A DNA stretch of 64,000 nt from assembly GCA_013335535.1 (NCBI GenBank), contig JAAXVL010000001.1, forward strand, positions 389,764-453,763. The letters are read 5' to 3'. Of the stretch, positions 30,968-39,783 are shown one piece after another (positions within the stretch are counted from its first letter, which is position 1; each line of letters opens with the position of its first letter). A program made the position numbers and the translations under genes. This DNA is from Azonexaceae bacterium. GTDB taxonomy: Bacteria; Pseudomonadota; Gammaproteobacteria; Burkholderiales; Rhodocyclaceae. Below the pieces are notes generated by a model. It saw only the letters and a list, made by a program, of their open reading frames with translations, did no database searches and was not told where the DNA came from.

Positions 30968-32215
30968 ATGAACATCGAAATCAAGAATGGCCGCGTAATT
31001 GACCCCCAAAACGGCATTGACCGTAGCACCTCGCTATTCATCGCCCATGGCAAGGTGGCCGGGTTGGGCGAAGCACCGGCCGGCTTCGTCGCCGACAAGA
31101 CCATCGATGCCGCTGCTTGCGTTGTCTGTCCGGGCCTGATCGACCTCGGTGCTCGCCTGAACTCGATCGAAGCCGAGCTGGCAGCAGCCGTCGCCGGCGG
31201 CGTAACCTCGGTCGTCGTCCCGCCTGATGCCGATCCCCCACTCGACGAGCCGGAGCTGGCCGACCGCTTGGTTCATCGTGGGGCCGAAATCGGCAAGGCC
31301 CGCGTGTTGCCGCTGGGCGCCCTGACGCTGGGCCTCAAGGGCGAGCGTCTGGCTGAACTGGCTGGGCTCAAGAAGGCCGGCTGCGTTGCTTTTTCGCAGG
31401 CCAGCAAGCCAGTGACCGACACCGAGGCGCTGCTCCGCGCCATGGAATACGCCGCCACCTTCGGCTTCGCTATCTGGCTGCAGCCGCAGGATTACTGGCT
31501 GTCGCGCAACGGCATCGCGCATGAGGGCGAGGTGTCCAGCCGTCTCGGTCTGGCCGGCATTCCGGTCGCCGCCGAAACCATCGCCGTCGGCACCATCGTC
31601 CAGCTCGTGCGCGACACCGGCTGCCGCGTGCATCTGACCCGCCTGTCGTCGGCGGCCGGCGTTGCGCTGATCCAGCGGGCGCAGCACGAAGGCCTGCCGG
31701 TCACTTTCGACATCGGCGTGCATCATCTTCTGCTCACCGAAAACGACATCGGCTACTTCAATCCGCATGCCCGATTCAGTCCTCCGCTGCGCGCCCAGAG
31801 CGACCGTCAGGCGCTGTCGACGGCGGCCGCTGCCGGATTGGCGCCGATTTGTTCCGACCACACGCCGGTCGGTGCGGACGACAAGTTGCTGCCTTTCGGG
31901 GAAGCCAAGCCGGGGGCGACCGGGCTTGAGGTCCTGCTGCCGCTGACGCTGAAGTGGGCGGAAGAGGCGGGGGTCACGCTGCCCGATGCGCTGGCGCGGA
32001 TCACTTCGGCGCCGGCCAAGGTGCTCGGCCTGCCCAGCGGTCAACTGGGCGTTGGCGCAGCTGCCGACATCTGCATCTTCGACCCGGAAGCGACCTGGCA
32101 ACTGACGCCGGAAGCCCTCAGGAGCCGTGGCAAGAATTCGCCATGGACCGGTTACATGATGACCGGCAAGGTGAAATCCACGCTGGTTGGCGGGCGCGTC
32201 GTTTATCAGGCTTGA
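30968..32215 (+). CDS. pyrC': Non-catalytic dihydroorotase homologue (PyrC'/PyrX)
   Basis: 415 aa, amidohydrolase fold. Active dihydroorotases have an HxH metal motif after PGLID; here it reads PGLIDLGARLNS, so both histidines are gone. Later blocks (HLTRLSSAAG, FNPHARFSPPLR, ICSDHTPVGADDK) remain. In Pseudomonas such pseudo-dihydroorotases are structural subunits needed to assemble a large ATCase dodecamer. A true pyrC should exist elsewhere. ATG at 30968 follows GGGGAATTGAG. Confidence 0.9.
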   Translation: MNIEIKNGRVIDPQNGIDRSTSLFIAHGKVAGLGEAPAGFVADKTIDAAACVVCPGLIDLGARLNSIEAELAAAVAGGVTSVVVPPDADPPLDEPELADRLVHRGAEIGKARVLPLGALTLGLKGERLAELAGLKKAGCVAFSQASKPVTDTEALLRAMEYAATFGFAIWLQPQDYWLSRNGIAHEGEVSSRLGLAGIPVAAETIAVGTIVQLVRDTGCRVHLTRLSSAAGVALIQRAQHEGLPVTFDIGVHHLLLTENDIGYFNPHARFSPPLRAQSDRQALSTAAAAGLAPICSDHTPVGADDKLLPFGEAKPGATGLEVLLPLTLKWAEEAGVTLPDALARITSAPAKVLGLPSGQLGVGAAADICIFDPEATWQLTPEALRSRGKNSPWTGYMMTGKVKSTLVGGRVVYQA

Positions 32216-32287
32216 AGTGGAGCTGCCGGGCGTTCGGCCGTGATGCGCCTGCCCGTCTGAGCTGTCGATTCATGGTTTAATCGCCGC

Positions 32288-35200
32288 ATGGATCCACAGC
32301 TCACGACGGCTACCCAGCGCATTATCAAGATTCGGCGCGACTACAACACCTGGGTTGCCAACGAGACCCTGGAAGACTATGCGCTGCGTTTCACGCCGCG
32401 CAGTTTTCGCAAATGGTCCGAGTTGCGCGTCGCCAACACGGCTTTCGGCGCGGCTTCGTTTCTCGTGCTCGAAGCTGTTGGGGCGACGATGCTCGTCCAG
32501 GCCGGTTTTCTCAACGCCTTCTGGGCGATTCTCGCCACTGGCCTGATCATCTTCCTGATCGGCCTGCCGATCAGCGTCATGGCCGCCCGGCATGGGCTGG
32601 ACATGGACCTGCTGACACGCGGCGCCGGTTTCGGCTACATCGGTTCGACGATCACCTCGCTGATCTACGCGAGTTTCACCTTCATTTTCTTCGCCCTCGA
32701 AGCGGCGATCATGGCCTACGCGCTGGAGCTTGCGTTCAAGATTCCGCCGGCCTGGGGTTACCTGATCTGCGCGCTGGTGGTCATTCCGTTGGTCACGCAT
32801 GGCGTCACGGCGATCAGCAAACTGCAGGCGTGGACCCAGCCCTTGTGGATTTTCCTGCTTGTCCTGCCCTATGCCTTTCTCTTCCTTGAAGACCCGCAGG
32901 CCTTGGCCGGCCTCTGGCAATACGGCGGTGAGCGGGGGGGAGATGCCAGTTTCAATCCGCAACTGTTCGCGGCGGCACTGACCGTCGGCATCGCGCTGGT
33001 CACGCAGATGGCCGAGCAGGTCGATTACCTGCGCTTCATGCCGGAGAAAACGCCGGACAACACCAGGCGCTGGTGGCTGGCCGTCATCATCGGCGGACCG
33101 GGCTGGGTGGTGCCCGGTGTCCTCAAGATGCTCGGCGGGGCGTTGCTCGCCTGGCTCGTGCTGCGCAACGGCATCCCGGCCGAGAGGGCCGTCGACCCGA
33201 ACCAGATGTACCTGATCGGCTTCTCGCATGTGTTCGACAATACGACCCTGGCCATCGCGGCGACGGCGCTGTTCGTCGTCATCTCGCAGCTCAAGATCAA
33301 CGTCACCAACGCTTACGCCGGCTCGCTGGCCTGGTCGAATTTCTTCTCTCGCCTGACCCACAGTCATCCTGGCCGCGTGGTGTGGGTTGTTTTCAACACG
33401 CTGATCGCGCTGTTGCTCATGGAGCTCGATGTTTTCCAGGCGCTCGGCCAGGTGCTTGGGCTCTACTCGAACATCGCCATTTCGTGGATGGCGGCGGTCG
33501 TTGCCGACCTCGTCATCAACAAGCCGCTCGGCCTATCGCCGCCGGGGCTGGAGTTCAAGCGCAGCCACCTCTACGACATCAATCCGGTCGGCGTCGGCGC
33601 CATGGCCATCGCCTCGCTGCTATCGGTCGCGACTTTCGTCGGCTTGTTCGGTGATGCCCTGCAACCCTATGCACCCTTCGTTGCGTTGGCTGCCGCGTTT
33701 CTCATTTCGCCGTTGATTGCCTGGGGAACGGGCGGCCGCTACTACCTCGTCCGCCCCAACGAGCCTTCCACGGACAACCGGAAAAAATGCTCAATTTGCG
33801 AAAGGGAGTACGAGGGCGAGGACATGGCGTATTGCCCGGCCTATCAGGGGGCGATCTGCTCGCTGTGCTGTACGCTCGACGCCCGTTGCCATGACCAGTG
33901 CAAGCCACAGGCCAGCCTCGGCGCGCAATGGAACGCCGTGCTCCGGCGCATCCTGCCCAAGGCCGCGCTGCCCTATCTCGAGACCGGCCTCGGCCACTAC
34001 CTGCTGCTGATGACCGGCATCGTGCCGATTCTGGCGCTGATCCTCGGCGTGCTTTACACGCACGAACTGCTGACCCTGGGTACGCTAGAACCGGCCGTGG
34101 TCGCCCGCCTGCAGGACAGCTTCATCAAGACCTTCGCGGCGCTACTCATGCTCTCGGGCGTCATCGCCTGGTGGATGGTGCTGACCCAGGAAAGTCGCCG
34201 CGTCGCGCAGGAGGAATCGAACCGCCAGACGCAGTTGCTCATGCAGGAAATCGAATCGCACCAGCGCACCGACGAAGCGCTGCAAAAAGCCCGCGTCGTC
34301 GCCGAACAGGCCAACCAGGCCAAGAGCCGCTACATCACGGCGATCAGCCACGAACTCCGGACGCCGCTCAACAGCATCCTCGGCTACGCGCAGATTCTCG
34401 CCGCCGACGAAGACGTGCCGCCCAACCGCGCCCAGGCGGTCAGCGTCATCCGTAAATCCGGCGACCACCTGCTGTCGGTCATCGAAGGCACGCTCGACAT
34501 CGCCCGCATCGAAGGCGGCAAGCTGACCCTCGACGTCAGGGCCATGGATTTCCCGGAACTCATGCAGCAAATCGTCGGCATGTTCGAACTGCAGGCGCGC
34601 AACAAGGGCTTGTCGTTCGAGTACCGACCAGTCGGCGAGGTGCCGGCCGTCGTCCGCGCCGACGAAAAACGCCTCCGCCAGATCCTGATCAACGTGCTGG
34701 GGAACGCCGTCAAGTTCACCGTGCGCGGTGGCGTAACCTTCGGCGTCGAATGCCGGCGTGACATGGCGATTTTTGAAATTCGCGACACCGGCCCCGGCAT
34801 TCCGGCCGAGGACATGCAGCGCATCTTCGAGCCCTTCACGCGCGGCAGCACGGTGCAGGCCGGCGGCAGCGGCGTTGGCCTGACCATCGCCCGCATGCTG
34901 ACCGACCTGATGGGTGGCGAGATGCAGGTGTCGAGCACGCCGGGCGAGGGCACGCTGTTCCGCATCCGCCTCTTCCTGCCCTCGGTGCATTCGGCGCAGG
35001 CGGCGAAGGAATTGCCCAAACTCAACCGCATCGGCTACGTCGGCGTGCGCCGGCGCATCCTGGTGGTGGACAACGAAAAGGTCGACCGCGACCTGCTGCA
35101 GAACGTCCTCGAACCGCTCGGTTTTATCGTCGAGCAAGCCGCCAGCGGTTACGAATGCCTCGCCGCGGTGCCGCGTTTCGCCCCGCACCTCATTTTCATG

Positions 35201-35680
35201 GACCTCGGCATGCCCGGCATCGACGGCTGGGAAACCATCCGCCGCCTGCGTCAGCAAGGCCACAACGAGGCCGCCATCGCCATCCTCTCGGCCAACGCCT
35301 ACGACAAAGGGCTGGACAACGATGTCGGTGTGGCGCCCGAGGACTTCATCGTCAAACCGCTCAAGGTCGACGAACTGCTCGCCTGGCTGGGCCGCAAGCT
35401 CGATCTCGAATGGGTGACGGCCGATGCGCCGGCCGCTACCGTCCCGCCTGCACCGGCCGAACCGCCGCCGATGGTGCCGCCCGGCGAAACCGACATGGCT
35501 GCGCTCGACGAACTGATCACCCTCGGCTACCTGCGCGGCATCCTCAACAAGCTGGCTGAAATCGAACGCCTCGACGCCAGCCACGGCGAATTCGTCCGCG
35601 TCCTGCGCGATCTTGCGCGACAATTCCAGTTCGATGCGATGAAGGAAGTTCTCAGGAAAATGCGCGATGCAGCCCGTTGA
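32288..35680 (+). CDS. NCS1-type permease fused to hybrid histidine kinase
   Basis: 1130 aa. Residues 1 to about 485 form a 12-helix nucleobase-cation-symporter-like domain (ANTAFGAASFLVLEAVGAT, RGAGFGYIGSTITSLIYAS, TQMAEQVDYLRFMPEKTPDN). A cysteine-rich patch follows at about 502-541 (CSICEREYEGEDMAYCPAY, ICSLCCTLDARCHDQCKP). Then two more membrane segments, a coiled coil, a HisKA domain with H688 (ISHELRTPLNSILGYAQIL), an HATPase domain (LINVLGNAVKFT, DTGPGIPAED), and a receiver with D972 (FMDLGMPGIDGWE). A roughly 65-residue helical tail ends it. Likely a transporter-like sensor of a ureide or base. Repeat copy g falls at the permease/Cys-rich junction. Substrate unknown. Confidence 0.9.
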   Translation: MDPQLTTATQRIIKIRRDYNTWVANETLEDYALRFTPRSFRKWSELRVANTAFGAASFLVLEAVGATMLVQAGFLNAFWAILATGLIIFLIGLPISVMAARHGLDMDLLTRGAGFGYIGSTITSLIYASFTFIFFALEAAIMAYALELAFKIPPAWGYLICALVVIPLVTHGVTAISKLQAWTQPLWIFLLVLPYAFLFLEDPQALAGLWQYGGERGGDASFNPQLFAAALTVGIALVTQMAEQVDYLRFMPEKTPDNTRRWWLAVIIGGPGWVVPGVLKMLGGALLAWLVLRNGIPAERAVDPNQMYLIGFSHVFDNTTLAIAATALFVVISQLKINVTNAYAGSLAWSNFFSRLTHSHPGRVVWVVFNTLIALLLMELDVFQALGQVLGLYSNIAISWMAAVVADLVINKPLGLSPPGLEFKRSHLYDINPVGVGAMAIASLLSVATFVGLFGDALQPYAPFVALAAAFLISPLIAWGTGGRYYLVRPNEPSTDNRKKCSICEREYEGEDMAYCPAYQGAICSLCCTLDARCHDQCKPQASLGAQWNAVLRRILPKAALPYLETGLGHYLLLMTGIVPILALILGVLYTHELLTLGTLEPAVVARLQDSFIKTFAALLMLSGVIAWWMVLTQESRRVAQEESNRQTQLLMQEIESHQRTDEALQKARVVAEQANQAKSRYITAISHELRTPLNSILGYAQILAADEDVPPNRAQAVSVIRKSGDHLLSVIEGTLDIARIEGGKLTLDVRAMDFPELMQQIVGMFELQARNKGLSFEYRPVGEVPAVVRADEKRLRQILINVLGNAVKFTVRGGVTFGVECRRDMAIFEIRDTGPGIPAEDMQRIFEPFTRGSTVQAGGSGVGLTIARMLTDLMGGEMQVSSTPGEGTLFRIRLFLPSVHSAQAAKELPKLNRIGYVGVRRRILVVDNEKVDRDLLQNVLEPLGFIVEQAASGYECLAAVPRFAPHLIFMDLGMPGIDGWETIRRLRQQGHNEAAIAILSANAYDKGLDNDVGVAPEDFIVKPLKVDELLAWLGRKLDLEWVTADAPAATVPPAPAEPPPMVPPGETDMAALDELITLGYLRGILNKLAEIERLDASHGEFVRVLRDLARQFQFDAMKEVLRKMRDAAR
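33768..33796 (-). repeat. Dispersed element, copy g (inside the permease-kinase gene)
   Basis: CCACGGACAACCGGAA, one mismatch to the core, then AAAATGCTCAATTTG. It is antisense to the gene, read as S-T-D-N-R-K-K-C-S-I-C, at the junction between the permease and Cys-rich segments. Confidence 0.75.
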
Positions 35681-36593
35681 TAGGACCATCTCCGACATCG
35701 TCCTGATCGTGGACGATGTGCCGGAAAACCTCTCCCTGCTGCACGATGCGCTAGACGAAGCCGGCTACACCGTGCTCGTCGCGACGCATGGCGAAGCGGC
35801 GCTGCAACGCGCCCGCCAAAGCCTGCCCGACGTCATCCTGCTCGACGCCCTGATGCCCGGCATGGATGGCTTCGAAGTGGCGCGCCGGCTGAAGGCCGAC
35901 TTCACGACCCAGCACATACCCATCGTCTTCATGACCGGCCTGACCGAAACCGAGCACGTCGTCGCCGCCTTCGCCGCCGGCGGTGCCGACTACGTCACCA
36001 AGCCGATCCGCCCGCCCGAGGTGCTCGCCCGCATCGCCGCCCACATGGCCAACGCCCGCCAGATGAAACAGGCGCGCAGCGCGCTCGATGCCTTCGGCCA
36101 GGCCACCGTCGCCGTCCGCGCGGCGGACAGCAAGATCGTCTGGCAAACGCCGCTGGCCCGCGGCCTGCTCAACGCCTATTTCGCCAACCCGGAAACTGTC
36201 GCCCCGGAAGAACTGCTCAACTGGATTACCGCCGCCCTGCGCGCCCGAGCCGATGGCCGTGACGCGCCGTCACTGCTCATCGCCGAAGGCAACAAGCGCC
36301 TGCTCGCCTCCTTCCACGACCAGACCGGCGACGACGAATGGCTGGTCGTCCTGCGTGAGGAAAACGACGCTTCAGCCGTCGAATCCCTGATCGCCGCCTT
36401 CCGCCTGACCCAGCGCGAAGCCGAGGTGCTTTACTGGGTGGTGCAGGGCAAGACGAGCAACGACATCGGCGAAATCCTCGGCAACAGCCCGCGCACGGTC
36501 AACAAGCACCTTGAGCACGTCTTCGAGAAACTCGGCGTCGAAACGCGCACGGCGGCGGCCAATCTGGCGCTGAGCAAGATGCGCGGCAGCTGA
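35667..36593 (+). CDS. LuxR/NarL-type DNA-binding response regulator
   Basis: 308 aa. Receiver domain 10-125 (IVLIVDDVPENLSLLHDAL, D60 in VILLDALMPGMDGFE, K in YVTKPIRPPEV), a middle segment of about 100 residues, and a C-terminal LuxR helix-turn-helix about 235-300 (LTQREAEVLYWVVQGKTSND, NSPRTVNKHLEHVFEKLGV). The middle segment makes it longer than NarL. The start overlaps the kinase gene by 14 bases, so the two form a cognate pair. Inferred targets are the shared boxes at urtA, urtB and ureD. Confidence 0.92.
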   Translation: MQPVDRTISDIVLIVDDVPENLSLLHDALDEAGYTVLVATHGEAALQRARQSLPDVILLDALMPGMDGFEVARRLKADFTTQHIPIVFMTGLTETEHVVAAFAAGGADYVTKPIRPPEVLARIAAHMANARQMKQARSALDAFGQATVAVRAADSKIVWQTPLARGLLNAYFANPETVAPEELLNWITAALRARADGRDAPSLLIAEGNKRLLASFHDQTGDDEWLVVLREENDASAVESLIAAFRLTQREAEVLYWVVQGKTSNDIGEILGNSPRTVNKHLEHVFEKLGVETRTAAANLALSKMRGS

Positions 36594-36686
36594 ACCGTGC
36601 TGTTCAGCGCAGCGCGTGAATAAGGGGGCTGCGGGAAGCCGCTGGTTTGATACGCCCGGCCAGATGGCTATCTGGGAGGAAAGAAA

Positions 36687-37103
36687 TCAAGCGGTCGTGA
36701 GGTTGAAGTCGGCGCGGAACAGTGGCCCCTGTGCATCATTGCCTGCGCTGTCCAGATAGAGAGGAAAGTACTCGCTATCGGCTTGGGCCATTACGTAGGT
36801 GCCGCGTTCGAGCTGGCTGGTGCCTGGGGCTTGAAAGAGCAACGAGAATTGCTCGTGCCCTTTGGCTGAGGGACCGTCGATCAGGTTCACCAACTTGAGG
36901 TCAATCGGGCCGAGCATTGTGTGGTGCAGCTGGAAGCTTGAATTGATCCATCGGGCAAAGCTTGCCCGACAGAGATTGCCGGCTGAAAACAGGTTGTTCG
37001 TTTCTATTGCTGCCGAGCCCATCCATTCGATCGCCGCCGACGTAACCAGAGTGGCGGAGGCCAGCGTGGCACTGCCTGAAGCTAGAAATTCTCTTCTGTT
37101 CAT
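36687..37103 (-). CDS. Secreted DUF6916-like protein
   Basis: 138 aa. The N-terminus MNRREFLASGSATLASATLV resembles a twin-arginine or Sec signal with an RR pair. The mature part follows the pattern FARWINSSFQLHHTMLGPI...EQFSLLFQAPGTSQLERGTY...DSEYFPLYLDSAG...FRADFN. The protein encoded at 38819-39103 has the same layout (FSLVFSGPM, LGELDVFLVPV, YEAIFN) without a signal, so the two are distant paralogues. It is the last gene of the minus-strand tail-collar cluster. Function unknown. Confidence 0.7.
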   Translation of the reverse strand: MNRREFLASGSATLASATLVTSAAIEWMGSAAIETNNLFSAGNLCRASFARWINSSFQLHHTMLGPIDLKLVNLIDGPSAKGHEQFSLLFQAPGTSQLERGTYVMAQADSEYFPLYLDSAGNDAQGPLFRADFNLTTA

Positions 37104-37125
37104 GATGCACTCCTGACCGATGTGA

Positions 37126-37653
37126 TTATGCTCGTGGTGGGAAGATGCCCTGCAAGGCGATGATGAAATTGAGCGATAGATAGGGTTGGCGGTTGTTGTG
37201 GGGCAGCCCGCCACCATTGCTTGACACCACTGTCTGGGACATCGCGACCGGGTTGGTCGCGTCTCGATAAAGGTTGCCGGCGCTTGATGCTGCCAGATTG
37301 ACAGTTGACGAAGGAGAGGAAACCGACGCTGCCGTCGACGCCTGTAACGAGTGGGTATGGGCCGGTATCTGAGCGGTTGAGAGGGTAACCCCATCCTCCC
37401 CGGCCATTTCGCCAAGGTTATGTGCTTGCAGTCCCGGTCCCTGTCCCGCGCCGACGTGCAGCGGTGATCGTCCGCGCAAGTCGGGCAAGCCGAAGGTGGT
37501 CCGGCCATCGCCACCGTAATTGGTTCCGAGCAATGAAAATAGTGCCGTGTTTTGCGAAATGGGCAAAAGCTGACCGGCGCAGAAAGCCCAGCCACGCGGG
37601 GCGAAGTTGCCAGCGAAAAGAGTGATTTCGCCAACGAAAGGGTCAAGTGCCAC
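37126..37653 (-). CDS. Phage tail-collar-domain protein (Mdp-like), paralogue 1
   Basis: 175 aa. Begins PFVGEITLFAGNFAPRGWAF CAGQLLPISQNTALFSLLG (split here), then TTFGLPDLRGRSPLHVG and PAHTHSL, ending in LPHNNRQPYLSLNFIIALQG. This is the tail-collar fold of microcystin-dependent protein homologues found in many non-phage genomes. There is no signal peptide. Two paralogues follow the same pattern upstream. The role is unknown; cell-surface or secreted assemblies have been suggested for the family. Confidence 0.85.
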   Translation of the reverse strand: MALDPFVGEITLFAGNFAPRGWAFCAGQLLPISQNTALFSLLGTNYGGDGRTTFGLPDLRGRSPLHVGAGQGPGLQAHNLGEMAGEDGVTLSTAQIPAHTHSLQASTAASVSSPSSTVNLAASSAGNLYRDATNPVAMSQTVVSSNGGGLPHNNRQPYLSLNFIIALQGIFPPRA

Positions 37654-37721
37654 GATGTTCTCCTTTGTGTCTGATCGATCGGCGGTTCATCACCGCAGAG
37701 ATTCCAGCAATCAAGCCTTGA

Positions 37722-38228
37722 TCAGCTGGGCGACGGAAACACGCCAAACAGCGAGATGATGAAATTGATGCCTAGGTAAGGAGCCATGTTGTTGTGAGGC
37801 TGACTGCCGCCAGCCAGGGTGATCGCAGACGGATGCATGGCCACGGTGGGGTCGGTGTCGCCATAGAACATCGACGCCGATGAGGCACCTGGCACGTTTC
37901 CCGATGGCCCGACCGAACCGCTCGATACCAGGGCGGAGGCCTGCATTCCATGCGTGTGGGCGGGCATCTGATTTGCCGTCAAAGTGACGGTTTCGCTCCC
38001 GGCTTTTTCGCCAATGACGTGCCCGCCGCCAGCGTGCACCGGTACTCGCCCTCGCAAGTCCGGCAAGGCATAAGTGACTTGTCCATCACCGCCGTAGGTC
38101 GTGCCGATGAGTGCAAAAAGCACCTCGTTGTCGGCAATCGACAGCATTTGACCATCGCAAAACGCCCAGCCGTTCGGGGCAAAGTTGCCGGCAAACATTC
38201 GAATCTCGCCCACATATGGTTCTGACAT
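37722..38228 (-). CDS. Phage tail-collar-domain protein (Mdp-like), paralogue 2
   Basis: 168 aa. Same order of motifs: EPYVGEIRMFAGNFAPNGWA, DGQMLSIADNEVLFALIGTT, ALPDLRGRVPVHAGGG, MPAHTHGMQAS, QPHNNMAPYLGINFIISLFG. ATG at 38228 follows a GAAAGGAAGG stretch. It lies 45 bp after paralogue 3 and 68 bp before paralogue 1, so the three are likely co-transcribed. Confidence 0.85.
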   Translation of the reverse strand: MSEPYVGEIRMFAGNFAPNGWAFCDGQMLSIADNEVLFALIGTTYGGDGQVTYALPDLRGRVPVHAGGGHVIGEKAGSETVTLTANQMPAHTHGMQASALVSSGSVGPSGNVPGASSASMFYGDTDPTVAMHPSAITLAGGSQPHNNMAPYLGINFIISLFGVFPSPS

Positions 38229-38273
38229 GAAACCTTCCTTTCATCGATACCGTGGCCACTCCGGCCGGTAGCG

Positions 38274-38786
38274 TCAGTTTTGCGACGGGAATATGCCCTG
38301 TAGTGCGATGATGAAATTGAGCACCAGATAGGGCTGCATATTGTTGTGTGGCTGATTGCCCCCCGACTGCCCGATGCTATCCGGCGCAAGCGGTGTCATG
38401 CTGCTCGGGGCAACAAAGACGTTTGTTCCGCCTCGCGTCTTGGCACCGAGCAAACGCCCGGCAGGATTCGGGGTGCTGGCAAAATCTCCCGAGGCCATTG
38501 CCGCATGGGTATGCGGCGGCAAATGGGCACTGATGACCGTTTCGCTGCTGGCGCCGCCGCTCCCTCCCAACGGAATCGGAGAGGAAAAACCGAGAGGGGT
38601 TCTCGCCTGAAGATTGGGTAGGGCGAAGTTGGTGGTGCCATTCCCGCCGTACGTCGTGCCCAGGATGGAAAACAGGGCCTGGTTCTGGTTGATGGGTAAC
38701 AGCTGCCCATTGCACAGCGCCCAGCCCCGGGGCGCAAAGTTGAAACTGACCAGATTGATTTCGCCAAGATATGGTTCAATTGCCAT
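38274..38786 (-). CDS. Phage tail-collar-domain protein (Mdp-like), paralogue 3
   Basis: 170 aa. EPYLGEINLVSFNFAPRGWA, NGQLLPINQNQALFSILGTT, ALPNLQARTPLGF, LPPHTHAAMASG, QPHNNMQPYLVLNFIIALQG. ATG at 38786 is preferred because AAGGAGTGG lies at normal spacing; a GTG two codons upstream overlaps that site. First of the three collar genes in transcription order. Confidence 0.85.
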   Translation of the reverse strand: MAIEPYLGEINLVSFNFAPRGWALCNGQLLPINQNQALFSILGTTYGGNGTTNFALPNLQARTPLGFSSPIPLGGSGGASSETVISAHLPPHTHAAMASGDFASTPNPAGRLLGAKTRGGTNVFVAPSSMTPLAPDSIGQSGGNQPHNNMQPYLVLNFIIALQGIFPSQN

Positions 38787-38818
38787 GACCACTCCTTTCG
38801 GGAGGCGCCCCTGCGGGC

Positions 38819-39103
38819 CTAGTTGAAGATCGCTTCGTAACGAATCGTCTCGGCAAGGCGCTGGACCGGTACCAGAAAGACGTCCAGTTCGCCAAGGCGG
38901 GCATGCGACATGCGGTATATCATCTGCTGCAGCGGTGGCTCCATCGGCCCGGAAAAGACCAGCGAAAACGGCTGCGGCCGTCCCGGTGTTTCGGGCAGGG
39001 GATCAACCGTGCTCAATTCGAGTAACAGCTGTTCCTGCCCCAGCAATACCGAGAATGCTTCACCCCGACAAGCCGAAAAGGCATCGAAGCCGCTCTCCCT
39101 CAC
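38819..39103 (-). CDS. Small DUF6916-like protein
   Basis: 94 aa, no signal peptide. FDAFSACRGEAFSVLLG, PFSLVFSGPMEPPLQQMIYR, LGELDVFLVPV, RYEAIFN. It resembles the mature half of the protein encoded at 36687-37103. Its start overlaps the stop of the PEP-CTERM gene by 4 bases, which ties the secreted PEP-CTERM protein to the collar genes. Members of this type are often seen next to collar-domain genes; function unknown. Confidence 0.65.
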   Translation of the reverse strand: MRESGFDAFSACRGEAFSVLLGQEQLLLELSTVDPLPETPGRPQPFSLVFSGPMEPPLQQMIYRMSHARLGELDVFLVPVQRLAETIRYEAIFN

Positions 39104-39783
39104 TGCCGCTTCCCGCGGCGACGAGTTCCGGCCAGAGCCAGGGTGGCCAGGGCTATCAAGGCGACAGAGGAGGGTTCCGGTACGTTGTTGTCAGGTGGTG
39201 GTTGGTCGCGAGAGATCGTCAGGTTGATGGTCAGAAGGCCGAAGTTGTTTGACGACCCCTGTCCCAAGTCGGTGAACTCCATGGTGTCGAGGGCCAGCGA
39301 AATGGTGTGTGTATTGATGAGGGAAACCCAGCTTGCGCTAAAGTTGCTGAATCCGGAATGGACCAGAGTGAACCCAGTGATGGTTCCCACGCTGTCGTCC
39401 AGACTGCCAAAAATGTATTGGGCGCCACTGCCATATCCGGTCAGGCAGACGCCGGTCGAGTCGTAGCCACAGGCCAGCCGCAAGGATATTGCCGAGGCCT
39501 GGAAATCGATGAACTCACTAGACAACAGCCAAGTGCCGATGGGCGAGCCGTCACCCGGGGTGATTTCGTTGCCAGCCCCGACCAGCACGCTGCTATTTAT
39601 TGCGGAAAAGGGCGTTGGGTCACCAATGATCCCATTCGGCGAAGACAAGGTCGCGGTGACCGAGTCGCCAACCAGCGTTGCCTGCGCGCCAGTCGAAAAT
39701 ACTGCGGCAAAACATACGCATGCTGTGAGTAGCAAGCGCGGAATGGCAAGGCGAGGCTTCAATTCCAAATTGCTGGGCTGCAT
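39100..39783 (-). CDS. PEP-CTERM sorting-domain protein
   Basis: 227 aa. Signal peptide about 1-35 (LLLTACVCFAAVFSTGAQA). The mature region is a beta-rich, Ser/Thr/Gly-rich extracellular type. The C-terminus is a textbook PEP-CTERM signal: [19 protein letters not shown] followed by TRRRGKRQ. Such proteins are cut by exosortase (EpsH/XrtA) and sent to the surface or exopolysaccharide matrix. No exosortase gene is in the window. First gene of the minus-strand cluster, with a GGGAGAATG start region. Confidence 0.88.
   Translation of the reverse strand: MQPSNLELKPRLAIPRLLLTACVCFAAVFSTGAQATLVGDSVTATLSSPNGIIGDPTPFSAINSSVLVGAGNEITPGDGSPIGTWLLSSEFIDFQASAISLRLACGYDSTGVCLTGYGSGAQYIFGSLDDSVGTITGFTLVHSGFSNFSASWVSLINTHTISLALDTMEFTDLGQGSSNNFGLLTINLTISRDQPPPDNNVPEPSSVALIALATLALAGTRRRGKRQ

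Noticed and set aside
36589-36608. GCTGAAC/GTTCAGC hairpin over the stop codon of the response regulator
   Set aside because: No T-run follows, so termination cannot be supported.
37126-38786. Prophage or phage-tail island suggested by three collar-domain proteins
   Set aside because: No capsid, baseplate, holin, integrase or terminase genes nearby; collar-fold proteins are common outside phages.
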